Source: CAZFDT01 sp964518335 (GTDB taxonomy: Bacteria; Planctomycetota; Phycisphaerae; Phycisphaerales; Phycisphaeraceae). Taken from it: DNA of 64,000 bases. How positions within the stretch are numbered: position 1 is the stretch's first letter; the number at the start of each line of letters is the position of its first letter. A program made the translations under genes and the position numbers. The stretch lies in NCBI GenBank assembly GCA_964518335.1, contig CAZFDT010000004.1, positions 73,548 to 137,547 on the forward strand, given 5' to 3'. The notes under the pieces were generated by a model, which worked only from the letters and a program-made list of their open reading frames with translations, had not been told where the DNA came from and did not search any database. Positions 24,725-33,843 of this stretch are shown here, one piece after another.

Positions 24725-27700
24725 TACGGCAGGGTGAGCGCCACAAGCTGTCCGGGCGCGGGACTGGTCAGCAGGAGGCCGGTGTCGGTCACGCCATCGA
24801 TCAGCGGGATGATCGGGCCGTACTGGCCCGATCGTTCGGCGGTCATGGCGGCGATGCCGTGAAGCTGGTAGGCATAGGCAGGCGGCTGTGTGTTGCCCGC
24901 GGCCGTCGCCGGTGAAACGAGCTCACTGGCGAAAGGTTCGGGCCAGTGGGCTTTGTACACGCGTCGAGCAGTGGCGATGTTGATGCCCACGATGCCGCCG
25001 GGGCCCGTGACGTGAACGATGGCGCCGTCGATGGCAGCGCCCAGTCGCGCGTGCATGTGGGGCACGTTGCCGCGCACATCATCGAGCGGGCAGGTCTGCA
25101 CCTGGCCGCTGCGCACGTCCAGCACCTGCAGCGCCGTCGGGCTCATGAAGCACGCCCGCGATTGACGCAACCCCACGAACACTCCGGCGACCGATGCCGT
25201 CGTGCCAGCCAGCGGCAGGTCCATCGGTAGAATCGTCGCCCCCGAGATGTTCAGCAGCACCAGTCGATTGTGAGCGATCAGTCCCATGCGCGGTTGCGTG
25301 GCGTTCACGGACAGGTCCGCCCACATCGTGGCCGGCGTGGTCAGCACCATCGATGTACCTGGGGCGGCGGAATGCGCCCGGCTGCCTTGGGCTGAGGCCA
25401 GGAAGTTGACGTGCTCCACGCCGCTTGGAACGCCCGACCAACCCGACCTCCCGAACACGGCGCCGCTGCTTGATCGCGTCACGAATATCTGCTGGGGGAG
25501 TGATGTGGGTGGTCCCATCGTCATGGCCGGGGCTGGGGCGCCATCATCGCCTGGCGCTTCGAGTTTGACCGGCAGGCGGCTGGCATGGTTGGGGTCGAAC
25601 GACCACATCTCCTGGTCCAGCTCCAGGTCGTACACGCTGGCCGCAGTGCCGTACACCAGCACGCGCGACCCGTAAAGCCAGGCGCCGCTGTTGATCGACA
25701 GGGGGACGGCGCCCGCCGCGGCGTCCGCGGCGATCAGGCGCTCTTCGACGAGCTTGCCTGTGGCGGCGTCAAAGGTAAACAGGCCATGGCATGTCGCATC
25801 GTAGGCCAGCACGCGATCGCCACGTGGAAAAATGGCGAGGGAGGTTCGGGATTGACCGGGTAACTGCAGCGATGACGCCGCGGCCGGCGCCAGCGATCGC
25901 CAAAGCACGCGTCCGTCATCCACCGAAAGACAGACCACCGTGCTGTCCTCGGCGACGTACAGCCGCTGCCCGTCGAGCATCGGTTTTGCCGGCACGGGCG
26001 ACACCATCGCACCATATCGCCCATGGAAGTTGCTCAACGTCACCTGGACCGGCATCGTCGCTGTGGCGGCTATCGCCGACTCCCGCTGCCAACGCAGTTT
26101 GCCCGTGGCCTGCTCGATGCACCAGATCGTGCCCCTCACGTCGGCCAGCAGGATCGCGTCGCTCGTGGGCATGACGGCGATGATCGCCGCGCGTCCGGGT
26201 GTGTCGAAGCACCAACGCACATTGAGCCGGCCATCGAGCGGCATCGGCCCGCGCGGGTCGGACGGGGCTTCGACATGGTGCGGCGCCGGCGGTGAGGTCA
26301 GCAGGCGCCGCGCCGTCTCGACTGCAATGCTCATGCCGCTGGGGAATATCACCCGTGCCGCCGAAGCGTCCGCCGGCCGGTCCTGGCTCGCCAGTCGCGC
26401 CAGTTCGTCCAGTGCTTCATCGCGCTGGGCCGCACGGTCCTGCCGGTGCAGTACGTAAGCGCGGCACCACGTAATCCACATCGCCTGAACATCACTGCTG
26501 GCGATGCGCTGCGCTGCGTCGAGAAGCGCCAGCGCGTCGGCATGCGATGCCTCGCCCTCGGCGGCCAGCAGTCGCGCGATCGAGCGCCAGTATGAGTCCA
26601 TCAACGCTCGGCCCAGCGACGCCTTGGTCTCGTCGGACAGAGGCATGCGATCGACCCCCGCCAGAAGCCTGCGAATGGATACGCGCAGCCGTTCTTCCTC
26701 GCCGCGCACTGCCAGCGTCGCCAACCAGCGCTCCCACGCACCGCGATTGGTTGGATCGACCTGCGTGATGCGTTCGAGCAGCGATCCCAGCCGCGCGTGA
26801 TGGCCGTAGTTGGAAAGGAGGTCGATGAGTTGGCTGAGCAGTTTCGGGTCACTGATCGCCGCCGGATCAAGCGACGCCAGCAGCGGGCCGACTTCATGGC
26901 CGCGGTTCTGCTTCGCCAACAGCACGGCCATGCGAGCATCAGCCTCGTGCCTGGCCATCGGATCGTCAGCGGCCAAAGCCTTGAGCTGCGCCTCGAGTCG
27001 CGTCACATCCGGGCTGGCGGCGTCACTCATCGCGCCAATGACGTGACGCCGCAACTTAATGCGCAGCTCCGGTGGAAGCTCGCCGGCCAATGCCTCCTCG
27101 AGCATCGCGTTCACATCACCCGCGTGCTTCGTGCGTGTCGTCACTTCGGCAAACGCCATCCGCCGCTCGATACCGTCGAGCGAAAGGTCGGCGGTCTCCT
27201 GCTTGATGCGATCCAGCTCACCTTCCAGAAACGCCTCGGTCGTATCGAACGCGTCGTGGCACTGCATCGCCCCTTCGAGCCAGCTGCGATAGCGGGCGGT
27301 GGTATCCGCCAACCGTCGCGCCTCGTCGATCGTCTCGAGCGCCGCTTGTCGAGCCCCCAGCTCGGCCTCAACCTTCAGCAGGAGCATGCGCAGCTCGATG
27401 TTGACCGGCTCGCGGGGCAGGCGATCACGCAGGGCAACACGGGCCTGGACGTACATTTCCTTGTCAATGAGAAACCCCACCAGGTCGAGCAGATTCTCGA
27501 TGGCCGCATCGGGCGGCACGGGCTTGACGAACAGTGCCTGGGCTTCACGTTGACGATCGAGGGCGAGATAGACTTCGGCCAACTCACGGCGAATGTCGAG
27601 TCGAGCGGGTGCGAGTTCTGCAGCCTGAGCAAATAGCAGTGCAGCATCGGCGGTGAGCGCCGAGCGGCGCAGGAACCGGGCCATCTCCAGCAGACGATTG

Positions 27701-28941
27701 AGCCTCGCCGCCTCGGACAGGGGCGCCAGCCGCGGCTGGAGGATCAATACCGCCTCGTCGCGGCGGCCCAGCAGAAACAGCGACCGGGCGAGTTTGTCGG
27801 TCAGATCGTCCCGTTCTGGCTGCTGCTGCAGGCGAGCCTCCAGATACGCCACGCGTCCGCGTTCGTCGCGCAGGGCATCGAAGAGGTCAAGTGTGAACGT
27901 CTCAATGGGTTGCGAGTGCGGCTGACGCTGTCCGGCGGCGATCAACACGTCCAGCGCTTCGCGGCGCTGCTCGAACCCTTCGAGCAGCCGCGCCAGCTCC
28001 AGCACCGCGGCGACGTGATCCGGCCGAGCTGACCATCGCTCGCGCGCGGTGTCGATCAGGCGCTGCCGCTCGGCGGCGTCGGTCACCAACGCCACGCGCC
28101 GGCGAAGGATTTCATCGCGACGCCAGTAATCGTGAGCGACCTTGCCCAATAGGGCGTCGAGTCGCTTACCCGCGTCGGCGCCGCGGTCCAGGCCCACCTC
28201 GGCGTCGGCGGCCGTCAGCTCCAGTTGCACCATGACCTCAGGCGCCGGCTGACGCTGCAGCGCCGCGTCCAGCGCTGCCAGCGCCGGCCCATACCGCTCG
28301 TGACGGATCATGATCGCTGCGACGTCGGCTGCGCCTTGAGGTGAGTCGGCCACGAGCGTCGCCAGCGTCTCCAGGTGCGCGTCGATCAGGTCGTCGCGCT
28401 GCTGCATCGCGGCCTTGGGCAGCAGCAGCTCGATCCACTGCCGCTGTCGCGCCGCCGATGTTTCCAGCCGAATCGCGCGGTCCAGGGCGTCAAGTGCAGC
28501 GGGGTCGGCGGAGGCGTCAAGCTGCTGGTGCAGGAGAAACTGCACGAAGGGCACATCGGGGAACCGTTGCGCGGCGGCTCGTGCAGCGGAGCCGGCCTCA
28601 GGATCGTTCACCGCGGCCAGGATACGCACCAGCACGATCCGCGCCCCCGCATCCTGGGGCCACTGCTCCAGGTGCCTCCGGTACAACGCCACCAGTTCGT
28701 CCGTGCGGCTGGCCTCGCGGTACAGATTCACCAGACCCGTCAGCGGCGCCGACAGCGTCGGGTCGTGGTGAAGCGCGGTGCGCAAGGCCAGGCTCTGGCG
28801 GTCGAGATCGGCGGCCCCCTCCTGGGCGAAGGCAAGTGCAGCAAGATACAGCGTGAGCGCGATCGTCAAACCAACCGCGCGACAGGCCCCCAAGCGGGGC
28901 AGCGTTTGCCTATGGCGCGGGATGGAGGCGGGGCAGCGCAT
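24724..28941 (-). CDS. Giant secreted TPR + PQQ-type beta-propeller protein
   Basis: A 1405-residue protein with a signal peptide (VGLTIALTLYLAALAFA, about residues 24-40). Roughly residues 45-880 are tandem TPR-like helical repeats (for example LVALYRRHLEQWPQDAGARIVL). Residues about 940-1400 are a beta-propeller with PQQ-type blades (WCIEQATGKLRWQ, VVCLSVDDGRVLWRSL, YDATCHGLFTFDAATGKLV). The start at 28941 shares an A with the moxR stop (TGATG); a longer reading upstream lies inside moxR and is discarded. Such a scaffold probably holds a periplasmic protein complex. No enzymatic site is visible. Confidence 0.85.
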   Translation of the reverse strand: MRCPASIPRHRQTLPRLGACRAVGLTIALTLYLAALAFAQEGAADLDRQSLALRTALHHDPTLSAPLTGLVNLYREASRTDELVALYRRHLEQWPQDAGARIVLVRILAAVNDPEAGSAARAAAQRFPDVPFVQFLLHQQLDASADPAALDALDRAIRLETSAARQRQWIELLLPKAAMQQRDDLIDAHLETLATLVADSPQGAADVAAIMIRHERYGPALAALDAALQRQPAPEVMVQLELTAADAEVGLDRGADAGKRLDALLGKVAHDYWRRDEILRRRVALVTDAAERQRLIDTARERWSARPDHVAAVLELARLLEGFEQRREALDVLIAAGQRQPHSQPIETFTLDLFDALRDERGRVAYLEARLQQQPERDDLTDKLARSLFLLGRRDEAVLILQPRLAPLSEAARLNRLLEMARFLRRSALTADAALLFAQAAELAPARLDIRRELAEVYLALDRQREAQALFVKPVPPDAAIENLLDLVGFLIDKEMYVQARVALRDRLPREPVNIELRMLLLKVEAELGARQAALETIDEARRLADTTARYRSWLEGAMQCHDAFDTTEAFLEGELDRIKQETADLSLDGIERRMAFAEVTTRTKHAGDVNAMLEEALAGELPPELRIKLRRHVIGAMSDAASPDVTRLEAQLKALAADDPMARHEADARMAVLLAKQNRGHEVGPLLASLDPAAISDPKLLSQLIDLLSNYGHHARLGSLLERITQVDPTNRGAWERWLATLAVRGEEERLRVSIRRLLAGVDRMPLSDETKASLGRALMDSYWRSIARLLAAEGEASHADALALLDAAQRIASSDVQAMWITWCRAYVLHRQDRAAQRDEALDELARLASQDRPADASAARVIFPSGMSIAVETARRLLTSPPAPHHVEAPSDPRGPMPLDGRLNVRWCFDTPGRAAIIAVMPTSDAILLADVRGTIWCIEQATGKLRWQRESAIAATATMPVQVTLSNFHGRYGAMVSPVPAKPMLDGQRLYVAEDSTVVCLSVDDGRVLWRSLAPAAASSLQLPGQSRTSLAIFPRGDRVLAYDATCHGLFTFDAATGKLVEERLIAADAAAGAVPLSINSGAWLYGSRVLVYGTAASVYDLELDQEMWSFDPNHASRLPVKLEAPGDDGAPAPAMTMGPPTSLPQQIFVTRSSSGAVFGRSGWSGVPSGVEHVNFLASAQGSRAHSAAPGTSMVLTTPATMWADLSVNATQPRMGLIAHNRLVLLNISGATILPMDLPLAGTTASVAGVFVGLRQSRACFMSPTALQVLDVRSGQVQTCPLDDVRGNVPHMHARLGAAIDGAIVHVTGPGGIVGINIATARRVYKAHWPEPFASELVSPATAAGNTQPPAYAYQLHGIAAMTAERSGQYGPIIPLIDGVTDTGLLLTSPAPGQLVALTLP

Positions 28942-29975
28942 CAGCGGGTCATGGCCGGCGTGGGGGTGTGCTTGATCACGTCGTCGATGATGGTGTCGGG
29001 GTTGACCGACTCGGCCTGGCCCTCGAAGTTGAGCACGACGCGGTGACGGAGGGCGGGTCGGGCGACGGCGCGGATGTCGTCGATGGACACGGCGGTGCGG
29101 CCGTCGAGTACGCATCTGGCGCGGGCGCCGCGGACCACGGCCTGCAGGCCGCGCGGGCTGGCGCCGTAGGACACGAACCGTGCCACGCTCGCCAGGGCGT
29201 CCGCCCCGTCGGGATGCGTGGCCAGCACCAACGACGCCGCGTAGTGTGTCAGCGGATCGGCGATGGGCACATGCGTGAGCAACTCCTGCATCTGCACGAG
29301 TTCGTCGCCACTGATGACCACGCCAAGGTCCGGCTCGTCGAAACCGGTGGTTCGCCGGGAGATTTCCACCAGTTCGTGAATACGAGGGAAAGGGACCTTG
29401 AGCTTGAAGAAGAAGCGATCGAGCTGCGCCTCGGGCAGGGGATAGGTCCCCTCCATTTCCAGGGGATTTTGTGTGGCCAGGACGAAGAACGGCCGGGGCA
29501 GCTCGAAGCGTTCGCCGCCGGCGGTGACGCTGCGCTCCTGCATGACCTCGAGCATGGCGGCCTGGGTCTTGGGCGTAGCGCGGTTGATCTCGTCCACGAG
29601 CAGTAGGTGGCGAAACACCGGGCCTTTTTCATAGACGAAGACGCGGCGCCCGTGCTCGTTCTCGTTGACGATGTGCGTGCCGAGAATATCGGCGGGCATG
29701 AGGTCGGGTGTGCACTGGATGCGGCCAAAGGTCAGGCCCAGCACCTTGGAGAACACGCGCACGAGGTAGGTCTTGCCCAATCCCGGCACGCCTTCGAGCA
29801 GGACGTGGCCCTGGCTGAAGATGGCGATGAGACAGTCGCAGACGAGATCTTCGTGGCCGACGATCGCGCGGGCGATTTCGGTGCGCAACTGTGCGAAGCG
29901 GCTGCGGAACTCGTCCATGCGCCGTGCCAGGTCGCCAACGTCCATGGGCTGGTCAAGGGTGGTCTGTGCGTTCAA
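28941..29975 (-). CDS. MoxR-family AAA+ ATPase
   Basis: A 344-residue ATPase with Walker A GVPGLGKT, Walker B LLLVDEINRATPKTQ, sensor-1 VLATQNPLEMEGTYPLPEAQLDRF and the RGLQAVVRGARA helical lid: a full MoxR set. MoxR ATPases act as chaperone-like factors for VWA-domain partners, and the operon supplies two VWA proteins and a DUF58 protein. Its start lies inside the upstream gene (23-nt overlap) and its stop touches the TPR/PQQ start. It is cytoplasmic. Confidence 0.95.
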   Translation of the reverse strand: MNAQTTLDQPMDVGDLARRMDEFRSRFAQLRTEIARAIVGHEDLVCDCLIAIFSQGHVLLEGVPGLGKTYLVRVFSKVLGLTFGRIQCTPDLMPADILGTHIVNENEHGRRVFVYEKGPVFRHLLLVDEINRATPKTQAAMLEVMQERSVTAGGERFELPRPFFVLATQNPLEMEGTYPLPEAQLDRFFFKLKVPFPRIHELVEISRRTTGFDEPDLGVVISGDELVQMQELLTHVPIADPLTHYAASLVLATHPDGADALASVARFVSYGASPRGLQAVVRGARARCVLDGRTAVSIDDIRAVARPALRHRVVLNFEGQAESVNPDTIIDDVIKHTPTPAMTR

Positions 29976-31803
29976 GTTGTTGCCTCAACATGGTGAAGTA
30001 ACGGAGCACCTGCTCGCGCCGCGCCACCGGCAGCGGCTCGGCGAGCAGGGCTTCTTCCTCGGCGGCGATGAAGTTCACGGCCATGAGGCGCGCAGCGATC
30101 GCGGTCTCCTCGCGGCGGTGCTGGCCCTCGATGACCTGCAGGGTCGAGGGGCCGGCATTGACCGGCGAGGCAGCCACGGTGGCGGTGCCTGTGGCATCGT
30201 GCGGCGTGGTGCTGCTGTTGCCCAGGGGCGCGGTGCCGACGCCCGCGTGCAGTCCGCCGGGCTGTGCACTGTTGCTGGCGAGGGCGCCGCCGGCCATCGC
30301 TGAGCCGGGGATCGGGATGTTTCCACCGCCGCCGCTGGGCATGTTGCCGCCCAATCCGGGGACCGGGGGCATATCGCCGGGCAGGCCCCCGCCCATAGGC
30401 GGCATGCCCTCCTGGCCGGGAACGGGCGCTTCGCCATGGCCGGGCATGAACTGGACCATGCGATGATCGAGGTCGCCATCGCCAGGCATGGGCATGGCGT
30501 CAGGTCTGGGCATGCGGGCATGGGGCATGAGTTGGGCTTCGATGCCGCCGGGCAATTGCCGAGCACCGCGCATCTCTCGATGCTGGGCCTGAGCCAGTTG
30601 CTGGATGCCCTCGCCCGGCAACTGCATGATGCGCTGTCCGCCGCCGCGCAGCTCTTCGGCAAGCTGCTGCAGCCGATCGGCGGCGAGTCGCCGCTCGTGG
30701 AAGCGATCGAACTCGCGGGCCAATTCGTCAAAGCGCCGGCCCGCCTCCCGCGGTTGCTGATCCTTGAGGTGGCGGTCGGCCTGATCGATCTTGCGACCGA
30801 CAGGGCTCTGGCGGTCCTGTTCGTCGGCGGCTTTCATCGCGCGGTCCAGCGCGTCCTCGAACCGCTGCCGCTCGTCGAGCGTGAGCTTGTCGCTCTGCAA
30901 ATGCTCGCCGATCTGCCTCGCCTCGCTGGCGATCTGATCAGTTCTGGACGCCCGCAGCGCCGCGCCGAGGTCGGCCGTGTCGGCGTGTCGCTCCAACTCC
31001 TCGATCATTGCTGAACTGAGTTGCTGGGCCTCGCCCGCCATTGCCCGGGCCAGCGCTTCGGCCTGCCGGGCAAGCCCTTCGAGTTGTGACAGCACATCCT
31101 GCGGCGTCTGCGTGTCGCGGCCGGCCATGCGCTCGCCCGTGTCGCTCATCGCCTGCTGCAGTTGGCGGGCCTTCTCCTTTTCCTGCGGCGTCATGGCCTG
31201 CAAACGCTCCACGTCCTTCTGGCGTCGCACAATGTCCTGGCCCACGAGCTTGGCGCGGGCGATAGCGTCGGGGTCGAGGGGCATCAAGTCGCGCGGGACC
31301 GGCGCCACCAGACCGCCCATCGACGCGATGGCCAGCACGAGCGCCATCGGGAGCACAGCCTGCCAGGGCAGGGGGGAGGGCAACTGTCGCCGCATCGCGG
31401 GCCAGGCGTCGCCGAGCATTGCCCGGGCTCGGATCAGATGGACCTGCTGCGCCGCGTCGGCATGGTCCTGCATTTCAAAACAGTAGGCCGATACAAATGC
31501 TTCACCGCGCTGGGCGCGCTCGTCCCAGATCGCCAGCGCCGCCACGGGACTGTGCCGCCGAAGCCACGCCCATGCCCCCGCCGCGGCCAGCCAGAGGGCC
31601 ACGGCAGCGGCGACCCATGGCGTCTGCTCGCGGTAACTGCCCAGCACCCGCGCGGCGACCATGGCCGCCAACACCAAGCCCCACACCCACGGCCCCGTGC
31701 GCCCCAGCATCGTCAGCATGTGCGCCCACGCCAACCGTCGGACCGCGCGACGGGCGGCGTCTCCAAACGTGCGTGGGTGCCGGGCCATCACAGTCACTCC
31801 CAT
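29953..31803 (-). CDS. Coiled-coil membrane protein, DUF4175-like
   Basis: A 616-residue protein. Three hydrophobic helices lie near the N-terminus (VWGLVLAAMVAARVLG, VAAAVALWLAAAGAWAWL and AVLPMALVLAIASMGGLVAPV). A long Glu/Gln/Arg-rich coiled coil (about residues 190-400) follows, then a Met/Pro/Gly-rich low-complexity stretch (about 405-545). The C-terminal domain has RREETAIAARLMAVNFIAAEEEALL. This is the layout of DUF4175-like proteins found next to MoxR in planctomycetes. The start ATG is linked as TAATG to the stop before it. Another start, 15 nt downstream (MARHPRTF), is equally possible. Confidence 0.8.
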   Translation of the reverse strand: MGVTVMARHPRTFGDAARRAVRRLAWAHMLTMLGRTGPWVWGLVLAAMVAARVLGSYREQTPWVAAAVALWLAAAGAWAWLRRHSPVAALAIWDERAQRGEAFVSAYCFEMQDHADAAQQVHLIRARAMLGDAWPAMRRQLPSPLPWQAVLPMALVLAIASMGGLVAPVPRDLMPLDPDAIARAKLVGQDIVRRQKDVERLQAMTPQEKEKARQLQQAMSDTGERMAGRDTQTPQDVLSQLEGLARQAEALARAMAGEAQQLSSAMIEELERHADTADLGAALRASRTDQIASEARQIGEHLQSDKLTLDERQRFEDALDRAMKAADEQDRQSPVGRKIDQADRHLKDQQPREAGRRFDELAREFDRFHERRLAADRLQQLAEELRGGGQRIMQLPGEGIQQLAQAQHREMRGARQLPGGIEAQLMPHARMPRPDAMPMPGDGDLDHRMVQFMPGHGEAPVPGQEGMPPMGGGLPGDMPPVPGLGGNMPSGGGGNIPIPGSAMAGGALASNSAQPGGLHAGVGTAPLGNSSTTPHDATGTATVAASPVNAGPSTLQVIEGQHRREETAIAARLMAVNFIAAEEEALLAEPLPVARREQVLRYFTMLRQQLERTDHP

Positions 31804-33815
31804 TAATCCAGTTGCTCGACGATCGCCGCGGCACGGCGACGGATCTCCGCGTCCTGACTCTGGGTGGCAGCTTCACGCAACGGCGCCGCCGCCAGCGAAC
31901 CCAGCGACAGCAGCTCGCGCTGCGCCTCTTCCCGACGCGACCAGTCGGGATGCCCCAGATCGCGGATGAGCAGCAGCGCTCGTGCATGCGTGGCCTCGGG
32001 CACCACCGGCGTGGGCACGATCACCTCGGCCACGTCACGCGCAGGCACTTGCCACACCACGCTGCCGCACCGCACGGGCAACGCCGCAGGCTGATAGCGA
32101 CCGACCACGGCGCCGCCGCCCCACATCTCGGCATGAAACACCACCCCCGTGTCGCCGGGCACCATCGGCGACTCGTCCGTGACGTTTCGCATCTGGCGAA
32201 TCTGACCTGGCGGCAACGGGATGACCCCGGCCAGCGTCAGCAATGGAATCGACTCCTGCTCGACGCGCCCGGCGAGCACCTGCCCGCCGGCAAGCAGCAC
32301 GTGCGGGTGGTGCAGGCGATCATCTTCCTTGTCGCGCTGATTCGTCGGCGCCACCAGATCGGCGGTGAGCATCCTGATCTGGCTGGTGTGGAACTGCTGC
32401 GGGCCGAACAGAAGCGTGTTGACAGAGAAGGTCGTGCCATCGAGGAAGCAGAAGAATCGGCTCCCGTCGGTCAAGGCCGCTTCGTAACCGGCGCGTTCGT
32501 CGGTGACGTTGCGGACCCAGCGGAGGTCGGCCAGAGACACGGCGCGGCCGCCCCAGGGCGTGACCAGGCTCAGATCGAGCTTCGCCTCAGCGGGCAGCGC
32601 CAGGCGATCGCCGTCGAACGTTTCCAGCACGGCGGCCAGCGGCGCCTCCGCGGCGGCCAGCGTGCCGGTCTGTCTCATCACCAGCCGATCGAGCATGGCG
32701 AAGTCCAGATCAATGCGGGGCCCCGACGCGAGCTGAAAGCGAAGGTTGGTGGCTTGGACCTGTCCGGTGAGGAGTTGGCCGTCACGAAGATAGACCTGCG
32801 TGTCACGGCCGACGAAGCGCGGGCCGGCCAGCGCGGCGACGTGTGCGAAGTCGCACTCCTTGACGCCATAGCGTGTGGTGACGATCAGCTTGTCGCAGGA
32901 GGCGGTGCCTTTGAGCCGCGTTCCTTCGCCTACCGCCAGCACGTCGTCACTGCCCGGCTCGATGCCGAGATCCGCCGGCAGCGTCCAGAGCATCGGTCGT
33001 TCGCCGGGATCGAATCCGCCGCCGCCGCGCCAGTTGACGATGGTCGGAAGGATGGGGCGGGGCAGATCGCTGAGCATGCGCCGGCCGTACACCGGGCGAA
33101 AGATCGCTGCCGTTTCCTTTTCGGTGGTGGGCGGGTTGTGCGTCCAGCGTTGGCCGACGTATGTGCAAAGCGACAGCGTCTTGCCCGGATCGATGCGCAG
33201 CGTATAGGTGAAAATGAAGCGGCTGTTGTTTTGAATCTGGATGGTCGGTTTGACCTTGCTGTTGGCGGTGGCGAGGGCAAAGAACGCGCCGGGGCGGCCC
33301 TGGTTGGGCGGCGATACGACGAGGAGCCCCCCTTCGTTCTTCTCGAGCGAGGTCGCGTTGACGCGCCCGCGATCGCTGACGACCACCTGAGCGCGGTTGT
33401 TGAAGCCGGTGTGATAGGCGACGGTGATGCTCTGTGCGGAGGGCGTGCTGTTGGTGAACGAATCGACCCAGCGGCAGACGGCGTTCCTGGCATCGACCTT
33501 AACGCGGCGGGTCACGTCGATGCCGCTGAGATTCTGCTGCAGGATGTATTCGCTGCCATCGGGCGTCATGAGGTGAGTGCTGCCCCCGAAGCCGTTGTTG
33601 TTGATCTGCAGGGTCATGGCGTTGGAGAAGCAGTAATTGGTGCCCTGGTTGAGATACCCGCCGGACTGCAGGTCCCAGACGAAGCCCTGGCTGTCGGTGA
33701 CCTGGCTCCAGTTGGCGGGCACCAGACCCGGCGTTGTCTGGGCGGGCGCCGGCGCGGCCACGGCAAACCAAGCCGCCGCAACGAAGAGCGCAAGCACCCT
33801 GTGGGGTCGTGTCAT
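31803..33815 (-). CDS. Secreted protein, paralogue of the next gene upstream
   Basis: A 670-residue exported protein. The signal peptide at residues 1-26 ends APAPAQ. It shares an N-terminal pattern with the gene before it: GTNYCFSNAMTLQINNNGF and DVTRRVKVDARN here, against GTNDCFDGGMYLRVNGNQF and QVTRRVRVDVQR there. The middle and C-terminal parts are beta-rich with repeated short motifs (LRWVRNVTDE, IRQMRNVTDE). GGGAG lies 6 nt before the ATG. No enzyme motif is evident. It is the second gene of the MoxR operon and 28 nt from its paralogue. Unknown function, perhaps an envelope sensor or a substrate of the complex. Confidence 0.8.
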   Translation of the reverse strand: MTRPHRVLALFVAAAWFAVAAPAPAQTTPGLVPANWSQVTDSQGFVWDLQSGGYLNQGTNYCFSNAMTLQINNNGFGGSTHLMTPDGSEYILQQNLSGIDVTRRVKVDARNAVCRWVDSFTNSTPSAQSITVAYHTGFNNRAQVVVSDRGRVNATSLEKNEGGLLVVSPPNQGRPGAFFALATANSKVKPTIQIQNNSRFIFTYTLRIDPGKTLSLCTYVGQRWTHNPPTTEKETAAIFRPVYGRRMLSDLPRPILPTIVNWRGGGGFDPGERPMLWTLPADLGIEPGSDDVLAVGEGTRLKGTASCDKLIVTTRYGVKECDFAHVAALAGPRFVGRDTQVYLRDGQLLTGQVQATNLRFQLASGPRIDLDFAMLDRLVMRQTGTLAAAEAPLAAVLETFDGDRLALPAEAKLDLSLVTPWGGRAVSLADLRWVRNVTDERAGYEAALTDGSRFFCFLDGTTFSVNTLLFGPQQFHTSQIRMLTADLVAPTNQRDKEDDRLHHPHVLLAGGQVLAGRVEQESIPLLTLAGVIPLPPGQIRQMRNVTDESPMVPGDTGVVFHAEMWGGGAVVGRYQPAALPVRCGSVVWQVPARDVAEVIVPTPVVPEATHARALLLIRDLGHPDWSRREEAQRELLSLGSLAAAPLREAATQSQDAEIRRRAAAIVEQLD

Positions 33816-33843
33816 GGCGAACTCCCATCGGCCGCGGTCGCGG

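Noticed and set aside
24724..29115. Longer start for the TPR/PQQ protein inside moxR
   Set aside because: The extra 58 residues are Arg/His/Pro-rich antiframe sequence, while the start at 28941 is coupled to the moxR stop and followed by a signal peptide.
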